Position numbers and translations under genes: made by a program. Under the pieces are notes generated by a model. The model had not been told where the DNA came from and did not search any database. It was given only the letters and a program-made list of their open reading frames with translations. A stretch of DNA of 64,000 nt from Deroplatys truncata (taxonomy: Eukaryota; Arthropoda; Insecta; Mantodea; Mantidae): NCBI GenBank assembly GCA_030765065.1, contig CM060990.1, positions 419,873,198-419,937,197 of the forward strand. Reading direction: 5' to 3'. Positions 45,901-56,439 of this stretch are shown one piece after another. How positions within the stretch are numbered: position 1 is the first letter of the stretch; every line of letters starts with the position of its first letter.

Positions 45901-46647
45901 GCGTAGTCGTGTGCATATACGACTGGTGACCAATGAAAAAAATCTAGAGAAGCTGATCGCCAAGCCTACGTTTATCGACAGGACGATATATGCTGCTAAT
46001 CTAGCTGCTGTACATATGGCCTCTCGTCAGATTGTGTTCAACAAGCCTATATACATTGGAATGAGTGTGTTGGACATCTCCAAGACATTAATGTATAACT
46101 ACCATTACGACGTGTTGTTGCCTTATTATGGAGCTGAAAAACTGAAGCTTATGTATATGGACACTGATTCATTCATTCATTCATTCATCGTGTTACAACT
46201 GAAGATGTGTACCAGGACAAGCTACGTTTTCTTGAGCATCTGGATACAGCTGATTACCCTCTCAATCATATATGCCACTCTACTCAGAACAAGAAGGTAT
46301 TGGGAAAATTTAAAGATGAGGCTAATAGCAAAATCATCCTACGCTTTGTTGGACTACGACCTAAGATGTATGCCTTAGATATTCAAGACTCAATGATAAA
46401 AAAGATTAAAGGTATAAAACGTAGCGCTATTAAGCAGTACATTTCGTTTGACAGCTATACAGACTGTCTTAAAACCTGTGAAATCATCAGAACGCCCATG
46501 AATCTAATCCTATCACAAAAACATGCTGTTACCACAGTGCAAGTGAATAAAATTGCATTGAATCCCTTTGCTGACAAAAGAATTATTGCTGAGGATGGAA
46601 TAACTACCTATGCATATGGACATTACAGTATTACAAACAGTGCTTAA
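42994..46647 (+). pseudogene. Polinton-type family B DNA polymerase (protein-primed type), two frameshifts
   Basis: The protein would replicate the element from its ends. The ATG at 42994 follows an AAAG context. Two C2HC fingers open it (Cys18/Cys21/His34/Cys38 and Cys44/Cys47/His60/Cys64). The 3'-5' exonuclease follows, with Exo I ADFES (Asp424, Glu426) and Exo II NLSGYDSHF (from Asn573). Between them sits an HNH-like zinc segment (CYLCGKGF...VRDHDHISG, about 525-557) usual in this polymerase group. A frameshift near 44896-44905 leads to 44933-46378: Exo III YSDLYLTSD, motif A DANNQYGWAM near 45434, motif B KHFNNAMFGKT near 45858 and motif C MYMDTDS at 46150-46170. Five ATTC units just after motif C shift the frame again, and the C-terminus continues at 46207-46647. 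Total length is near 1,215 residues. All catalytic residues that I can check are kept. Confidence 0.9.
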
Positions 46648-49600
46648 AGGAATGTAAGTCGAAGATGAAGATTTTCTCGTGAGTCTACAATCTTAAAAAT
46701 GAAGTTTATCCGTGTGCTGTGTATGCAACTAGCAGACGCCTGATGAAGAAAGAAGAAGATGGAAGGGAAGGTGGTAACCCTGCCATTAGGAGCAATCCTA
46801 GTGCTAGTCTCAAGCCTAGATAAAAGGGGAGAGACATCTACAACGAACTAAAATAAAGGTATGTTGACGTAAAGATTTTCAATTTGTGAACCAATATGCA
46901 GTTTATCCCTCTCCGCATCGTACAATAACTGTTTAACATATAATAAGTTTGTAAGATTTAGAAAAAAGTATATAAATTGTTGTAACGTTGGATGAGATAT
47001 GTTTATAATCTAATTACTCTCTATATTACCATGAGTAGCTGTGATACTAGTTGAATTACTTGTTAAAATGACTTAAATACCTGTGATACTACCCGAATCA
47101 TGTGAAATTACCTTAACTAGCTCTGATACGAATTCCTGTTCTAAATTAGCACGATCACCTGTGATACTATCCGGTTTGTCCCAAATATTAATGATACTAG
47201 ATGAATTACCTGTTAAAATGACTCAAATACCATTGATACAACCTGAATCACCTGCATTCACCTTAAATAGCTGTGATACAAATCTCTGATCGAGATTATC
47301 ACGAGTATCTGTGAAACTATGCTGATTACCCAAATACTTACGATATTACCTGAACTATCTGTAAAATACGAAACTACGTTATAACCGACCGTGGAACCTA
47401 CCCTCCTGTATGCTAGTTTAATTACTCTAAACACCTATCACACTTGAATTATGCTAAATACCTGCGATACTAGCTGAGTTACCAGTGAAATACGAAACTA
47501 TGCTATACCCAACCCCTGGAATCTATCCTCCTGTGATACTAGATGAATTAGCCTAAATACCTACGATACTAACTGAATTACCTGTGAAATCATACACTAC
47601 TATGATGCAGTCAGCCTCTTGCAATACTAGCTGAATTACTTACCTGTTAGTGTGAGTGGGTTAGCTTTTCCCGTGAGAGGGTCACCTTTTCCCTACCCTT
47701 TTTCCCTTTGCTGGTCACCTTTTTCCCTTTGCTGGTCACATTTTTCCCTTTACTAGTCATCTTTTTTCCCTTTACTGCTCACCTTTTACCCTTTACTGGT
47801 CACCTTTTTCCCTTTGCTGGTCACCTTTTTCCCTTTGCAGCTCACCTTTTTCCCTTTGCTGGTCACCTTTTTCCCTTTGCTGGTCACCTCTTTCCCTTTA
47901 CTGGTCACATTTTTCTCTTTGCTGGTCACATTTTTCCCTTTGCTGGTCACGTTTTTCCCTTTGCTGGTCACCTTTTTCCCTTTGCTGGTCACCTTTTTCC
48001 CTTTGCTGGTCACCTTTTTCCCTTTGCTGGTCACATTTTTCCCTTTGCTGGTCACGTTTTTCCCATTGCTGTTCACATTTTTCCCTTTACTGGTTACCTT
48101 TTTCCCTTTGCTGGTCACCTTTTTCCATGAGCAGTCACCTTTTTCCCTTTACTGGTCACCTTTTCCCTGAATGGGTTACGTGATGGGTACGTCAAGAACA
48201 TTGACATGAAACAGCTTTCCACTAAGTTCACGTCTAAAGTCGCTTTCAAAGTCTCGCTCCTCCGTTCCTATTCCCTATCTCTCCTGTATATAAGTCCATA
48301 TTCCTACTGCTTCACTATCTGTCTAGCCTACCGCTCTCCTCGTGTCCCTATACCTCTCATATAAACCATACTCTACTTCTCTACCTCTGCCTAGCCTAGC
48401 CTAGCCTAACTCCTCTCCTCGTTTCCCTATACCTCTCATATAAACCATACTCTACTCCTCGACCTCTGTGTAGCCTAACACCCCTCCTCCTGTTCTATAC
48501 TTCTCATACATATAAACGCCTACTCTACTCTCAACCTCTGTCTAGCCTAACACCACTCCCCGTATCCACTACCTCTCATAAAACGCATTCCTCCTGCCCC
48601 CCTCTAGCTGAGTATCACTCCTTGGTTTCCTATCTAACCTAACTTTAACACCTGTCTATCCTAGCATAGGATCTCTCTCCGTTTTCTCGTCTCTCCTTAT
48701 AAACACATACTCAATTCTCCTAACCTAACACCCCTCCTCCTGTTCCCAACCTCTCTCATATAAAGGACATACTCTACCCTTCAACTCTGTCTAGCCTAAC
48801 AGTCCACCTCGTTTTCCTATACCATTCATATAAACCATACTCTACTTCTTGACCTCTGTCTAGCCTAACACCCCTGCTCCTGTTCCCTACCTCTCTCATA
48901 TACAAGACATGCTCTACCCTTCAACTCTGTAGTCTAACACCCCTCCTCGTTTTCCTATACCTTTCATATAAACCATACTCTACTTCTTGACCTCTGCCTA
49001 GCCTAACACCCCTGCTCCTGTTCCCTACCTCTCTCATATACAAGACATGCTCTGCCCTTCAACTCTGTCTAGCTTAACACCCCTCCTCGTTTTCCTATAC
49101 CTTCCATATAAACCATACTCTACTTCTTGACCTCTGTCTAGCCTAACACCCCTGCTCCTGTTCCCTACCTCTCTCATATACAAGACATGCTCTACCCTTC
49201 AACTCTGTCTAGCCTGACACCCCTCCTCGTTTTCCTATACCTTTCATATAAACCATACTCTACTTCTCGAACTCTGTCTAGCCTAACACCCCTGCTCCTG
49301 TTCCCTACCTCTCTCATATAAAAGACATGCTCTACCCTTCAACTCTGTCTAGCCTAACACCTCCCCTCGTTTTGCTATACCTTTCATATAAACCATACTC
49401 TACTTCTCGACCTCTGTCTAGCCTAACACCCCTGCTCCTGTTCCCTACCTCTCTCATATAAAAGACATGCTCTACCCTTCAACTCTGTCTAACCTAACAC
49501 CCCTCCTCGTTTTCCTATACCTTTCATATAAACCCTACTCTACTCCTCGACCTCTGTCTAGTCTAACACCTCTCTACTATCTCTTCCATATAAACGTATT

Positions 49601-49763
49601 TCCCTCCTTCAACCTTGTCTAGCGTAGTATCGGTCGTCGTATTCCCTATCTCTCCCATATAAACCCATTTTCCTCCTTGAACCGCCCCATCCAGCCTCGT
49701 TTTCCCTATCCTTTCCCATATATGCCCAAAAAACTGTGCCAGCTCTCTCCTAAATAACCTACT
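46128..49763. repeat. Right terminal inverted repeat of the PolB element
   Basis: This is the mirror of 37337-41027. It begins inside the polymerase gene at ATGGAGC (46128), so the gene's 3' end is part of the repeat. It then has an AATAAA signal near 46853, a field of GATACTAG..GAATTACC-type repeats (46985-47640), the 21-bp minisatellite (47690-48170) and the 140-bp tandem units (about 48240-49740). It ends CCTAAATAACCTACT at 49763. Confidence 0.9.
47690..48170. repeat. 21-bp minisatellite (right TIR)
   Basis: The complement of the left array, TTTCCCTTTGCTGGTCACC, repeated about 23 times. It is shorter than the left array by roughly three units, so the arms have changed length since they were last identical. 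Confidence 0.95.
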
Positions 49764-50612
49764 AGTATCTATAAATGATTCATCATATATATATTTAACT
49801 TCATGTTTATCATGATATATGTTGACTTAGAAGGCTTCAACACATTTAAAAAATATTACGTGCCCATTACTTCAAAATCTTTAGTTTTTGCATAAAAACG
49901 AACACACTCGTTATCTAAATGCCTATACATTTCTTATAATACCCTGCAACTTGATTACTATTGCACAATGTATCCTCTAAGGGGAGGATTTTGTATCAAC
50001 AAAATTGCTACAAATTTTAATGGTGGAAAACAGACATGAAAGATTGCAATCTGGATTACGAACTATTTGGAATTTCAAAGCCTTAGAACGCATACTGAAA
50101 CTGCAAATTTCACTCAAAACAAAGTTTTTCTTGTAAACAAATGCTTTTGAGGACTTGTATTATCAGATTACAAGGACACTAATTGTCATAAAAGCTACCA
50201 GAATTTCTATTTTCATACACCACGCCCAGTTCATAAAATTGCATTTTAGTGGTAGTTAGATAAAAATGTCCAAAAGCAAGTGAATTACTGAAATATACAG
50301 GGTGAATCACCTAAACCTTGCACCGCAAATATTTCGGAAATGGAAAGTGCTATTGATGTGCAGTTTTCACAGCGTTGACTGGTAGTCAGGGGCTCGTACA
50401 TTTAGCCAATAAACAAATTTTAATAATACTGAGAAAGTGTATTTTTTGAGCAAACATACACTTTTTTTAAATGGAACAGTGCCTAGTTACATCAATAGAA
50501 TAAAGGTAGGGTAAATTAAAATGTCAGTGGCGTTTGTTGCAAGATTCATGTGGGAAGTTAGTTCTTCGTGTTTCCAGATCCGGCCTTCACCCCTGTGATT
50601 ATTTCGCTTGGT
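49764..50612 (+). repeat. Repeat unit U, copy B2, part after the PolB element
   Basis: It starts with the second AGTATC and matches 30930-31440 up to about 50298. About 240 bp of unrelated sequence follows, then homology returns at 50545-50605 (TTCATGTGGG.AGTTAGT, CCTTCACCCCTGTGAT) with the end of the other units (33487-33550). Beyond it the sequence continues into the 5' flank of the THAP gene and not into another unit. Confidence 0.65.
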
Positions 50613-51127
50613 CTAGTCATGGCCGACTGCTATTCTCATTTAGCCTCGGCAAATCCCAGCTGCTTAGGGAAATAGCGTTTTGCTGGAATTAAGCATTCTT
50701 TCCGCGCTACGGTCCGTCCTAAGAACGTCTTAGTGAGGTTCCCGCAATGAAACATCAGCTGTGGTCAAGTCTTGTATACTCGTGGTGAGCTTTGTCAATC
50801 GTGAGAAACAAGGGAAATATATTATGTAATTTCAGAGTGAAACAAGTGTTAATTCGAAACATACGTAAACCACATTGTGTATTCGTATAGTGTGTTTCGG
50901 GGAGATCTATCGAAACATTTAAAGGCAAGACATATTATGCTTGTTGTATTATACCGCTAATTGAGAGCATGAGCATTGTTGTTGTAATTAACATAGTTCA
51001 GTATGAGTTGCTAGGATCGATTTGATGTGTGATAGACCAGGCTCATGTAAACTGAATAGTTTAAACGTTCGCATTAAGATATAGCATATTTCAAGCGAGA
51101 GGGTTACACGTTTCCTTTACATTTCAG
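50613..51127 (+). other. 5' flank of the THAP/P-type transposase
   Basis: The stretch is non-coding and ends in a good 3' splice site (TTTCCTTTACATTTCAG, 51111-51127) directly before the THAP ATG. The gene therefore probably had a non-coding first exon somewhere in this stretch or upstream in the repeat unit. No other feature is seen. Confidence 0.5.
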
Positions 51128-52604
51128 ATGCCGTATTGTTGTGTTCCATTTTGCAAAAACGCGGGGGGCAGAACTAAAGGAATAAGCTACCATGACTTCC
51201 CTGTTGATAGTGAACTGAGGAAGGAATGGCTACGTGTTATTTCACGCCAAGATTTTGTTCCAAACACTAATTCAAATACTTCTGTCGTGTGCAGTGAACA
51301 CTTTAAAGTCATGACTATAGATCTGGATTAAAATACAGAATTTTGAAAGCAGGAAGTGTACCCAGCATATTTCTGGGTTATCCAGTGCATAAAGTACCGG
51401 TAGTAAAATTCCGGCGCCAAATACTCAGGTCTGAGCCAACAATAACTCAAGTTAGGAAGCGTAAGCGAAGCAATTCTCCAAATGAGCTCAGAGATGAGCT
51501 GTCTAATGTTAATAATATTGCTAGTTCTAAGTCAACTGAGATACAAACTGATAACGATTTGGTAGCTAAACTAAAGCATATGCAAATAGAAATTAGGGCA
51601 CAAAAGACCAAAATATGCAGACTGAAAACAAAATTTCCTGTAAGTCAGCAGAAGCCCGACAGTCTATCTAACTCACTTAATTCATTTAAAACAGTAAACA
51701 TCGTTGTAGTTTGCAGGAGATTCTTTCCCATGAAAACACTGAAAAATCTGATTTTCTGCTACAATAAATTGTGAATTTTAATAGAAAGGTGCCCAGATGG
51801 AATGAAAAAACAACGGGAAAACGTGAAATTTGGCAATATTGTTCATCCAAGGGCTAGAGGTATGCTAGGGATTTCATTTTGAAATTACCCTGCAAACGAA
51901 CATTAAATCGTTTCTTAGGGGTTGTTTGTTCAGAAACAGGTGTCACTACACAGATAAAATCTCCACTAACAGCAGAAACTGAGATTATGACGAAAGCGGA
52001 GCTCATCTGTAGCTTAGTTGTAGATGAGGTGTCTATAAAATAGTAGGAAATGAACAGCCACTTGCGACAAAAGAGGTTTAGCAGTTGTTGCGAATAGACT
52101 TCTGTGCTGCATAATTTGCGGAGTAGCAACTAAATTCAAACTACCTGCAGCCTATTTCTTCACCAAGCAGTTAACCGGCTCTCAGCTTCTTTTACTGACC
52201 AAGCATATAAATACATGAAATAGAAAATTTTGAATTTTTGTTTTGCGACCTGTCTCAATCATAAAACAAAGGTCTCCATGATGAAGATATTATCGAACAG
52301 CAAGTCAGTGCAGACATCCATACCTCGCCCACAAGATCCAAACAGGTCCTTGTTCCTCACCTTTGATCAGTGCCGCATTCTGAAAAACCTGGGAACATTG
52401 TTCTTAGAAAGGGCAATGTCTCACGGCTCCGAATTCATAACAGGAAACTATGTTGGGCACCTGTACAAACTTCAGGCATCTGAAACCATCAAACCGGTAC
52501 ATTTTCTATCCAGAAAGCATGTTCTTCCATCCAACGTCGAAAAGATGAACGTAAAGCGTACCAAAGAGATATTTTCACCTGAAGTGATAGGAGCTTTAAA
52601 ATGA
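51128..52604 (+). pseudogene. P-element/THAP9-like transposase, broken
   Basis: The ATG at 51128 opens a THAP zinc finger: MPYCCVPFCKN, YHDFP, WLRVISRQDF and CSEHF give the C-x4-C-x(n)-C-x2-H pattern (residues 4-57). It recognises element ends in P-type transposases. After a frame change come the usual GSVPSIF motif and a coiled-coil-like Lys/Leu stretch (51343-51774). Near 51880-52030 a third frame has LPCKRTLNRFLGVV and LVVDEVSIK, the region with a catalytic Asp in P transposases. Next come the VATKFKLPAAYFFTKQLTG region (about 52110-52190) and LFLTFDQCRILKN with MNVKRTKEIFSPEV (52230-52604). Stops and shifts between these pieces show that it is inactive. The C-terminal part after 52620 is not recognisable. 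Confidence 0.85.
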
Positions 52605-53039
52605 CTTAAAGATAATCCTGCTAGTGGCATCCAGGGATAAACTATTTCCAGCCCTTCATGGTTTCTATGACAACAGTGGTGTGAGTTAGTGAGATTCTAT
52701 TTTTAGAAACTCTAGCATATACAAAATGCAACTGGGATGAAGACGTGCTGTAGGCTTCTCTATAACACAACTCCCTTAGCGGGCAGAGTTGCCAGAACGT
52801 AAGTAATATAGCATATTATTTTACATGTTTGGCTCCATTACATGTTGTATAAGCGCCGTAATTTCAAATTTGATGTCAGTTTGATTTAATGATGTAAAGA
52901 TATTTAGCAGTATAGCTTTTCTTGCGCTGTGAAATTGAAATATGTATCCACCTAGGGACATAGGATTAATATTACAAGAGACACCGTTTAGTAGGTGGAA
53001 GGAAGAAGACAGAAAGAGCCTTTAAACTGCGGAGGGCCT

Positions 53040-53640
53040 GTGGATTAACAGAACTAAATTTCAGAAGTGAAGTGGAAAAAAGGGACAAAAAACCGCAACC
53101 AACAAAAAAGGGGGAAACCATACAACCTTTTTAAGGACTCGTGGTTTCAAAACACCCATGGTTATGCAGTAGTGTGACATTACAAAGGCTCTTCTTTTGG
53201 CCATGGCTTTAGTTCAGTAATAGCATTTGTTGTCTGGAATACACAAGGATTTTGTGACTTAAAAGATGTGACGTGTGCTTTTAGTAAGCATAAAGATATT
53301 GAGGAGCATTTAAAGCGTCAATTGCAATTGAAAGTTTCGAAAAAAAATCGTAGTACAATCGCAGATGCTCTAAGGGAAACGCAAGAATGTGCATCCCTTT
53401 GATTCAACGAACGTGTTTCTTTAAATCGGCAAATCTTGATACTAGTCGTTTGGGCTGTGTTATACTTAAGCGCTCAAGATCTTCCATTTAGAAGCCATGA
53501 AAGAGTTTCATCTGTAAATCATGCAAATGTTCAGTTTTAGTTTGGTGTTGACTATACCTTTAAAGTACATCTGGTGAACGCGGTTTTCTCTTGTCTGAAA
53601 AGAATGAAAACATTTTTGAGCAGTACAATGTTACAGTGTC
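53040..53640 (+). pseudogene. hAT (ZMYM1-like, DUF4371) transposase fragment
   Basis: In changing frames I read KHPWLCSSVTLQRLFFWPWL near 53155. Then comes TQGFCDLKDVTCAFSKHKDI near 53245-53305, continuing to RSTIADALRETQECASL. The last piece is LYLSAQDLPFRSHERVSS with VNHANVQF near 53465-53540. These correspond to the TTF-finger (WF..HPWL...FC), the KH..S..H region and the RGH.E..S.N.GNF motif of ZMYM1-like transposases. An in-frame TGA (about 53399) and other stops are present. It is a short, old relic next to the P-type relic. The start is approximate. Confidence 0.68.
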
Positions 53641-55084
53641 GGCTCTCTTCATTGGTTAGCATTTCAATACACCAGGAATTGTCCAAAGTTCCAAGCTAAT
53701 TGGGAGCCAAGCTTTTTATGGGGAATTATTGATAAAAATGCCAGCCTAAAGGACAGGATGATAGATTTAATTTACAAGAAATAAAATGGGTTTATATACT
53801 TTTATTAAAGGATATTTTAAATTATTGTAGTATTTTAATATTCAGCAGCAGCAGCGGCAGCGGCAGCAGCAGGTGTTTAAAACTTCCATGAACAGTCAAC
53901 AAGGTTTTCGCAAAAGATGCCCATTCTGCAGAATCGACCAGTATAAGTAAAGCATATACCAAAAACTTCACTTCATTTCTAGGTTTATAACATGCATCTT
54001 CTTTATGTTTGCTGTAGTACGATGATATTTTAATTTGATTTCCTCGGCACCACAGATTAGGCATTCTTTTACTTAGCTATTTTTCCCATAAATAATCATC
54101 TAAGTCATAAATTACCAATTTACACGTAATATACTCATGAAGTGAACGCAATTTTCACCACGTGCTCGTTGCGTTCTGATGTTGCGTTGCTTCTTCTACA
54201 GCTTCTGCTGTGCTGCCAAACGTAAAAAAATGATAATGTGCTGCACCTTCGGCTATGTCTTGCCGGCGTTTCAACAATAGGAATGATTATAAGCTCATTT
54301 TAGTTTTCTTGACAAAACGGAATAAAGTCGTACAAATTATATGAGAGAAAGAAAGCCCACAGACTCAGTCTTCGATCATGTTGTGAAGCACATGGGTTTA
54401 AACCATGTCCTACTCTCACTTTTACCAACCGGCTCTTAAACATCGCCTTACCAAACACCTTCAGTGTATGGTATTTTGTCTAAACGTTGTCGAACTTGCG
54501 CATTGCTAAATACATGTTCACACGGTGTTTAGCTAAGCACTAAGCAGCGTTTAAAGCACCATTTATCCCGAAAGTTAACGTGGAAACACCGCATGTCGAA
54601 GTTTTCGTATTTGTACACCACGCGCGGTAGTTCCCGAAAGTAGCGGAAGAAAGTTTTGGAGAATTTCTATCTGCGACATGGAAAATAAAATGTCTAAAAT
54701 GTAGAACATTTCAGCTGAAAGTTTAATACCTTCAGTATTCGGAAGTATTAAAATAGAGCTAGAAGAGTACCAAACTATTGCTCGATTTAAAAATAACCAT
54801 GTAAAAATTTAAAATAGCGTCATAACGCATCTTTAAGAAAACTTAAAACTATAGCTTGCAGCTGAAATGCCAAATTTGGTTACCGTAACAGTTTGTACTG
54901 CAGCTGTTGCTTTATTTAACCTGAAAAAAAGTGATATAATGTGGTTATGTGGTGCCAAAATGCAAATGCACAAAAATTAGGCTTGGTAATAAAGGCATCC
55001 AGTTAGATGAATTGCTGCAATGCATTTTCAGCATTATACCTGCTGATGTTCATACTAACTTAAGCATATGATTTATTGTCATTT
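53641..55084. other. No gene recognised; CAG/CGG-type triplet run
   Basis: About 1.4 kb without recognisable coding or element ends. A triplet run (CAGCAG.CGGCAG) lies at about 53843-53872. The rest is AT-rich and not visibly repeated elsewhere in the window. Confidence 0.55.
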
Positions 55085-55979
55085 GTCATAAACTGAGGGT
55101 TGGCAGATCGAGCTGAAGACAAACTAGCTGCCCAAGATGGAGGACTGCCGATCACCTACAACAAGATTCCCAGATCTATGATAAAAGAGGCGATAAAAGG
55201 AAGAGGACAAGAACAATGGCAAAATAGGTGGAGTAACACAGGCAAAGGGGCGCTCTGAAAAACCTTCCTCCCCTCAATCAAAGACAGGTTAAAGAGAAAA
55301 CTTTCCATTACACCAGAACTTACTGCAATACTCCCAGGTCATGATAAAGTAAAGATTACCTACACAGGCTCCACATTATAGATGATCCAAAGTGTACATG
55401 CAATGACAGTTTATCACTTACTCTTCGATTGTAAAGACACACAAGAGCAAAGATCCTTATCGCTGGCAGAGGTACATAGAAAAGGGGGAACATGGCTCTC
55501 AGTAACCAAAAGTTTATTACACAATACCTGAAAGTGTTTGGTAAATATATACATTCAATTAACTTGAAAGAATAATAGAATATGATATACTAATACGAAG
55601 AATTTTGTAAATATATTGACACACTAGTTTGTAAGGGTAATATATTAGGAGATATCAATCAATGTAAGCAGTTAATAAATAAACTTATTCAAAGTAACTC
55701 AACAATTAGTATTATAAATACACTAATTCAATTAATTTTAAAACTACAATAGGATAAAGTATATGCGCTAATATGTATAATCACCAGCTAACGAGCAAAC
55801 AACCTGCAAAGACTAGGCTCATAAGAAACTCATGAAGTGTATACGGCATAAATACATTATGAAGCAAGCATCTTAGCCATATAAAATTGAAATTGTAGAA
55901 TAACCATGTATAATTGTAATTCAAGATGGCATTATGTAATGTAATACATGTAATATGCAGTTGATACCAATAAAGAAAT

Positions 55980-56006
<27 letters not shown>
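55085..56006 (+). pseudogene. LINE 3' end: RNase H tail, zinc motif and 3' untranslated region
   Basis: Pieces in changing frames read RAEDKLAAQDGG (end of RNase H), then EQWQNRWSNTGKG, LKRKLSITPELTAILPGH and CTCNDS..LTVYHLLFDCKDTQEQRS. This is the C-terminal order (RNase H, W..RW, TAILTGHG, C.C...H..C) of I/R1-type LINEs. After the last coding trace near 55530, about 450 bp of AT-rich 3' region end in AATAAA (55969) and a (CA)n run at 55980-56006. The copy is strongly 5'-truncated, and the exact 5' limit is not visible. Confidence 0.72.
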
Positions 56007-56010
<4 letters not shown>

Positions 56011-56275
56011 GTCCTCGGTCATGGGGTAACATGCTAGTCTCTAGTTCCCGAGGTCACGGTTCAAATCCGGCGGAGGGTGATGGATTATTAGCATGGCTTT
56101 CTTCGGAAGGGAAGTAAAGCCAGTGGTCCCGTGTCGTAGATTTACGGCACGTAAAATAACCTCAAGCCAGATAAAGAGGCCTCTGAGCAAAATTCCGGCT
56201 TTTCACGCCAAATATAAAAGTGACGCTAAGGACCACAGTAGTTAAAGAGCGTTCATAAGTAAAACTCAATTTAAT
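56007..56275 (+). mobile_element. tRNA-derived SINE, family 2
   Basis: The head has an A-box-like CATGGGGTAACATGC and the B box GGTTCAAATCC at about 56059-56069. A conserved-looking body follows (TCGGAAGGGAAGTAAAGCCA), then a 3' tail GACGCTAAGGACC...AGAGCGTTC (56222-56254) that resembles the I-type LINE 3' hairpin. The element abuts the (CA)n run. A target duplication is not evident. Such SINEs are copied by the LINE whose 3' end they imitate. Confidence 0.72.
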
Positions 56276-56439
56276 TTTTTTGTAAAGCGTATATGCGCCA
56301 AGGGAGGGAATGCTGCTATGTCTAGTACTCGCTTAAGGGATGAACTCGCATTTTACAATATGCTCATTAACAAAATTATTGAGAAGAAAAGGTAGTTGTT
56401 TATAAATGTCTTCGCAGTTAGACTTCAGTTAACAATTTG

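Larger units (their letters stand above)
37337..49763 (+). mobile_element. Polinton/Maverick-like element carrying only a PolB gene, with 3.6-3.7-kb TIRs
   Basis: A 6-bp duplication, AGTATC, at 37331-37336 and 49764-49769 flanks a 12,427-bp element with ends AGTAGGTTATTTAGGAGAG and its complement. The TIRs (37337-41027, 46128-49763) are nearly identical where I compared them. Six-bp duplications, long inverted ends and a family B DNA polymerase are the signature of Polintons (Mavericks) and related adintovirus-like elements. Members of those groups also carry a retroviral-type integrase, a packaging ATPase, a protease and capsid genes. None is visible here in the 5.1-kb single-copy part or the TIRs. 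The matching sequence at about 30890-31020 is an occupied-versus-empty comparison and confirms insertion. It is either a non-autonomous derivative or a distinct reduced type. Confidence 0.88.

Noticed and set aside
37337..49763. The large palindrome as an assembly artefact or simple inverted duplication
   Set aside because: The arms are not identical (minisatellite and ATTC numbers differ). The ends carry a 6-bp duplication, and a sister locus shows the empty site.
54359..54440. Possible tRNA near TGGGTTTAAACCATG
   Set aside because: The palindromic TTTAAA core mimics a T-arm, but no A box or stems are found.
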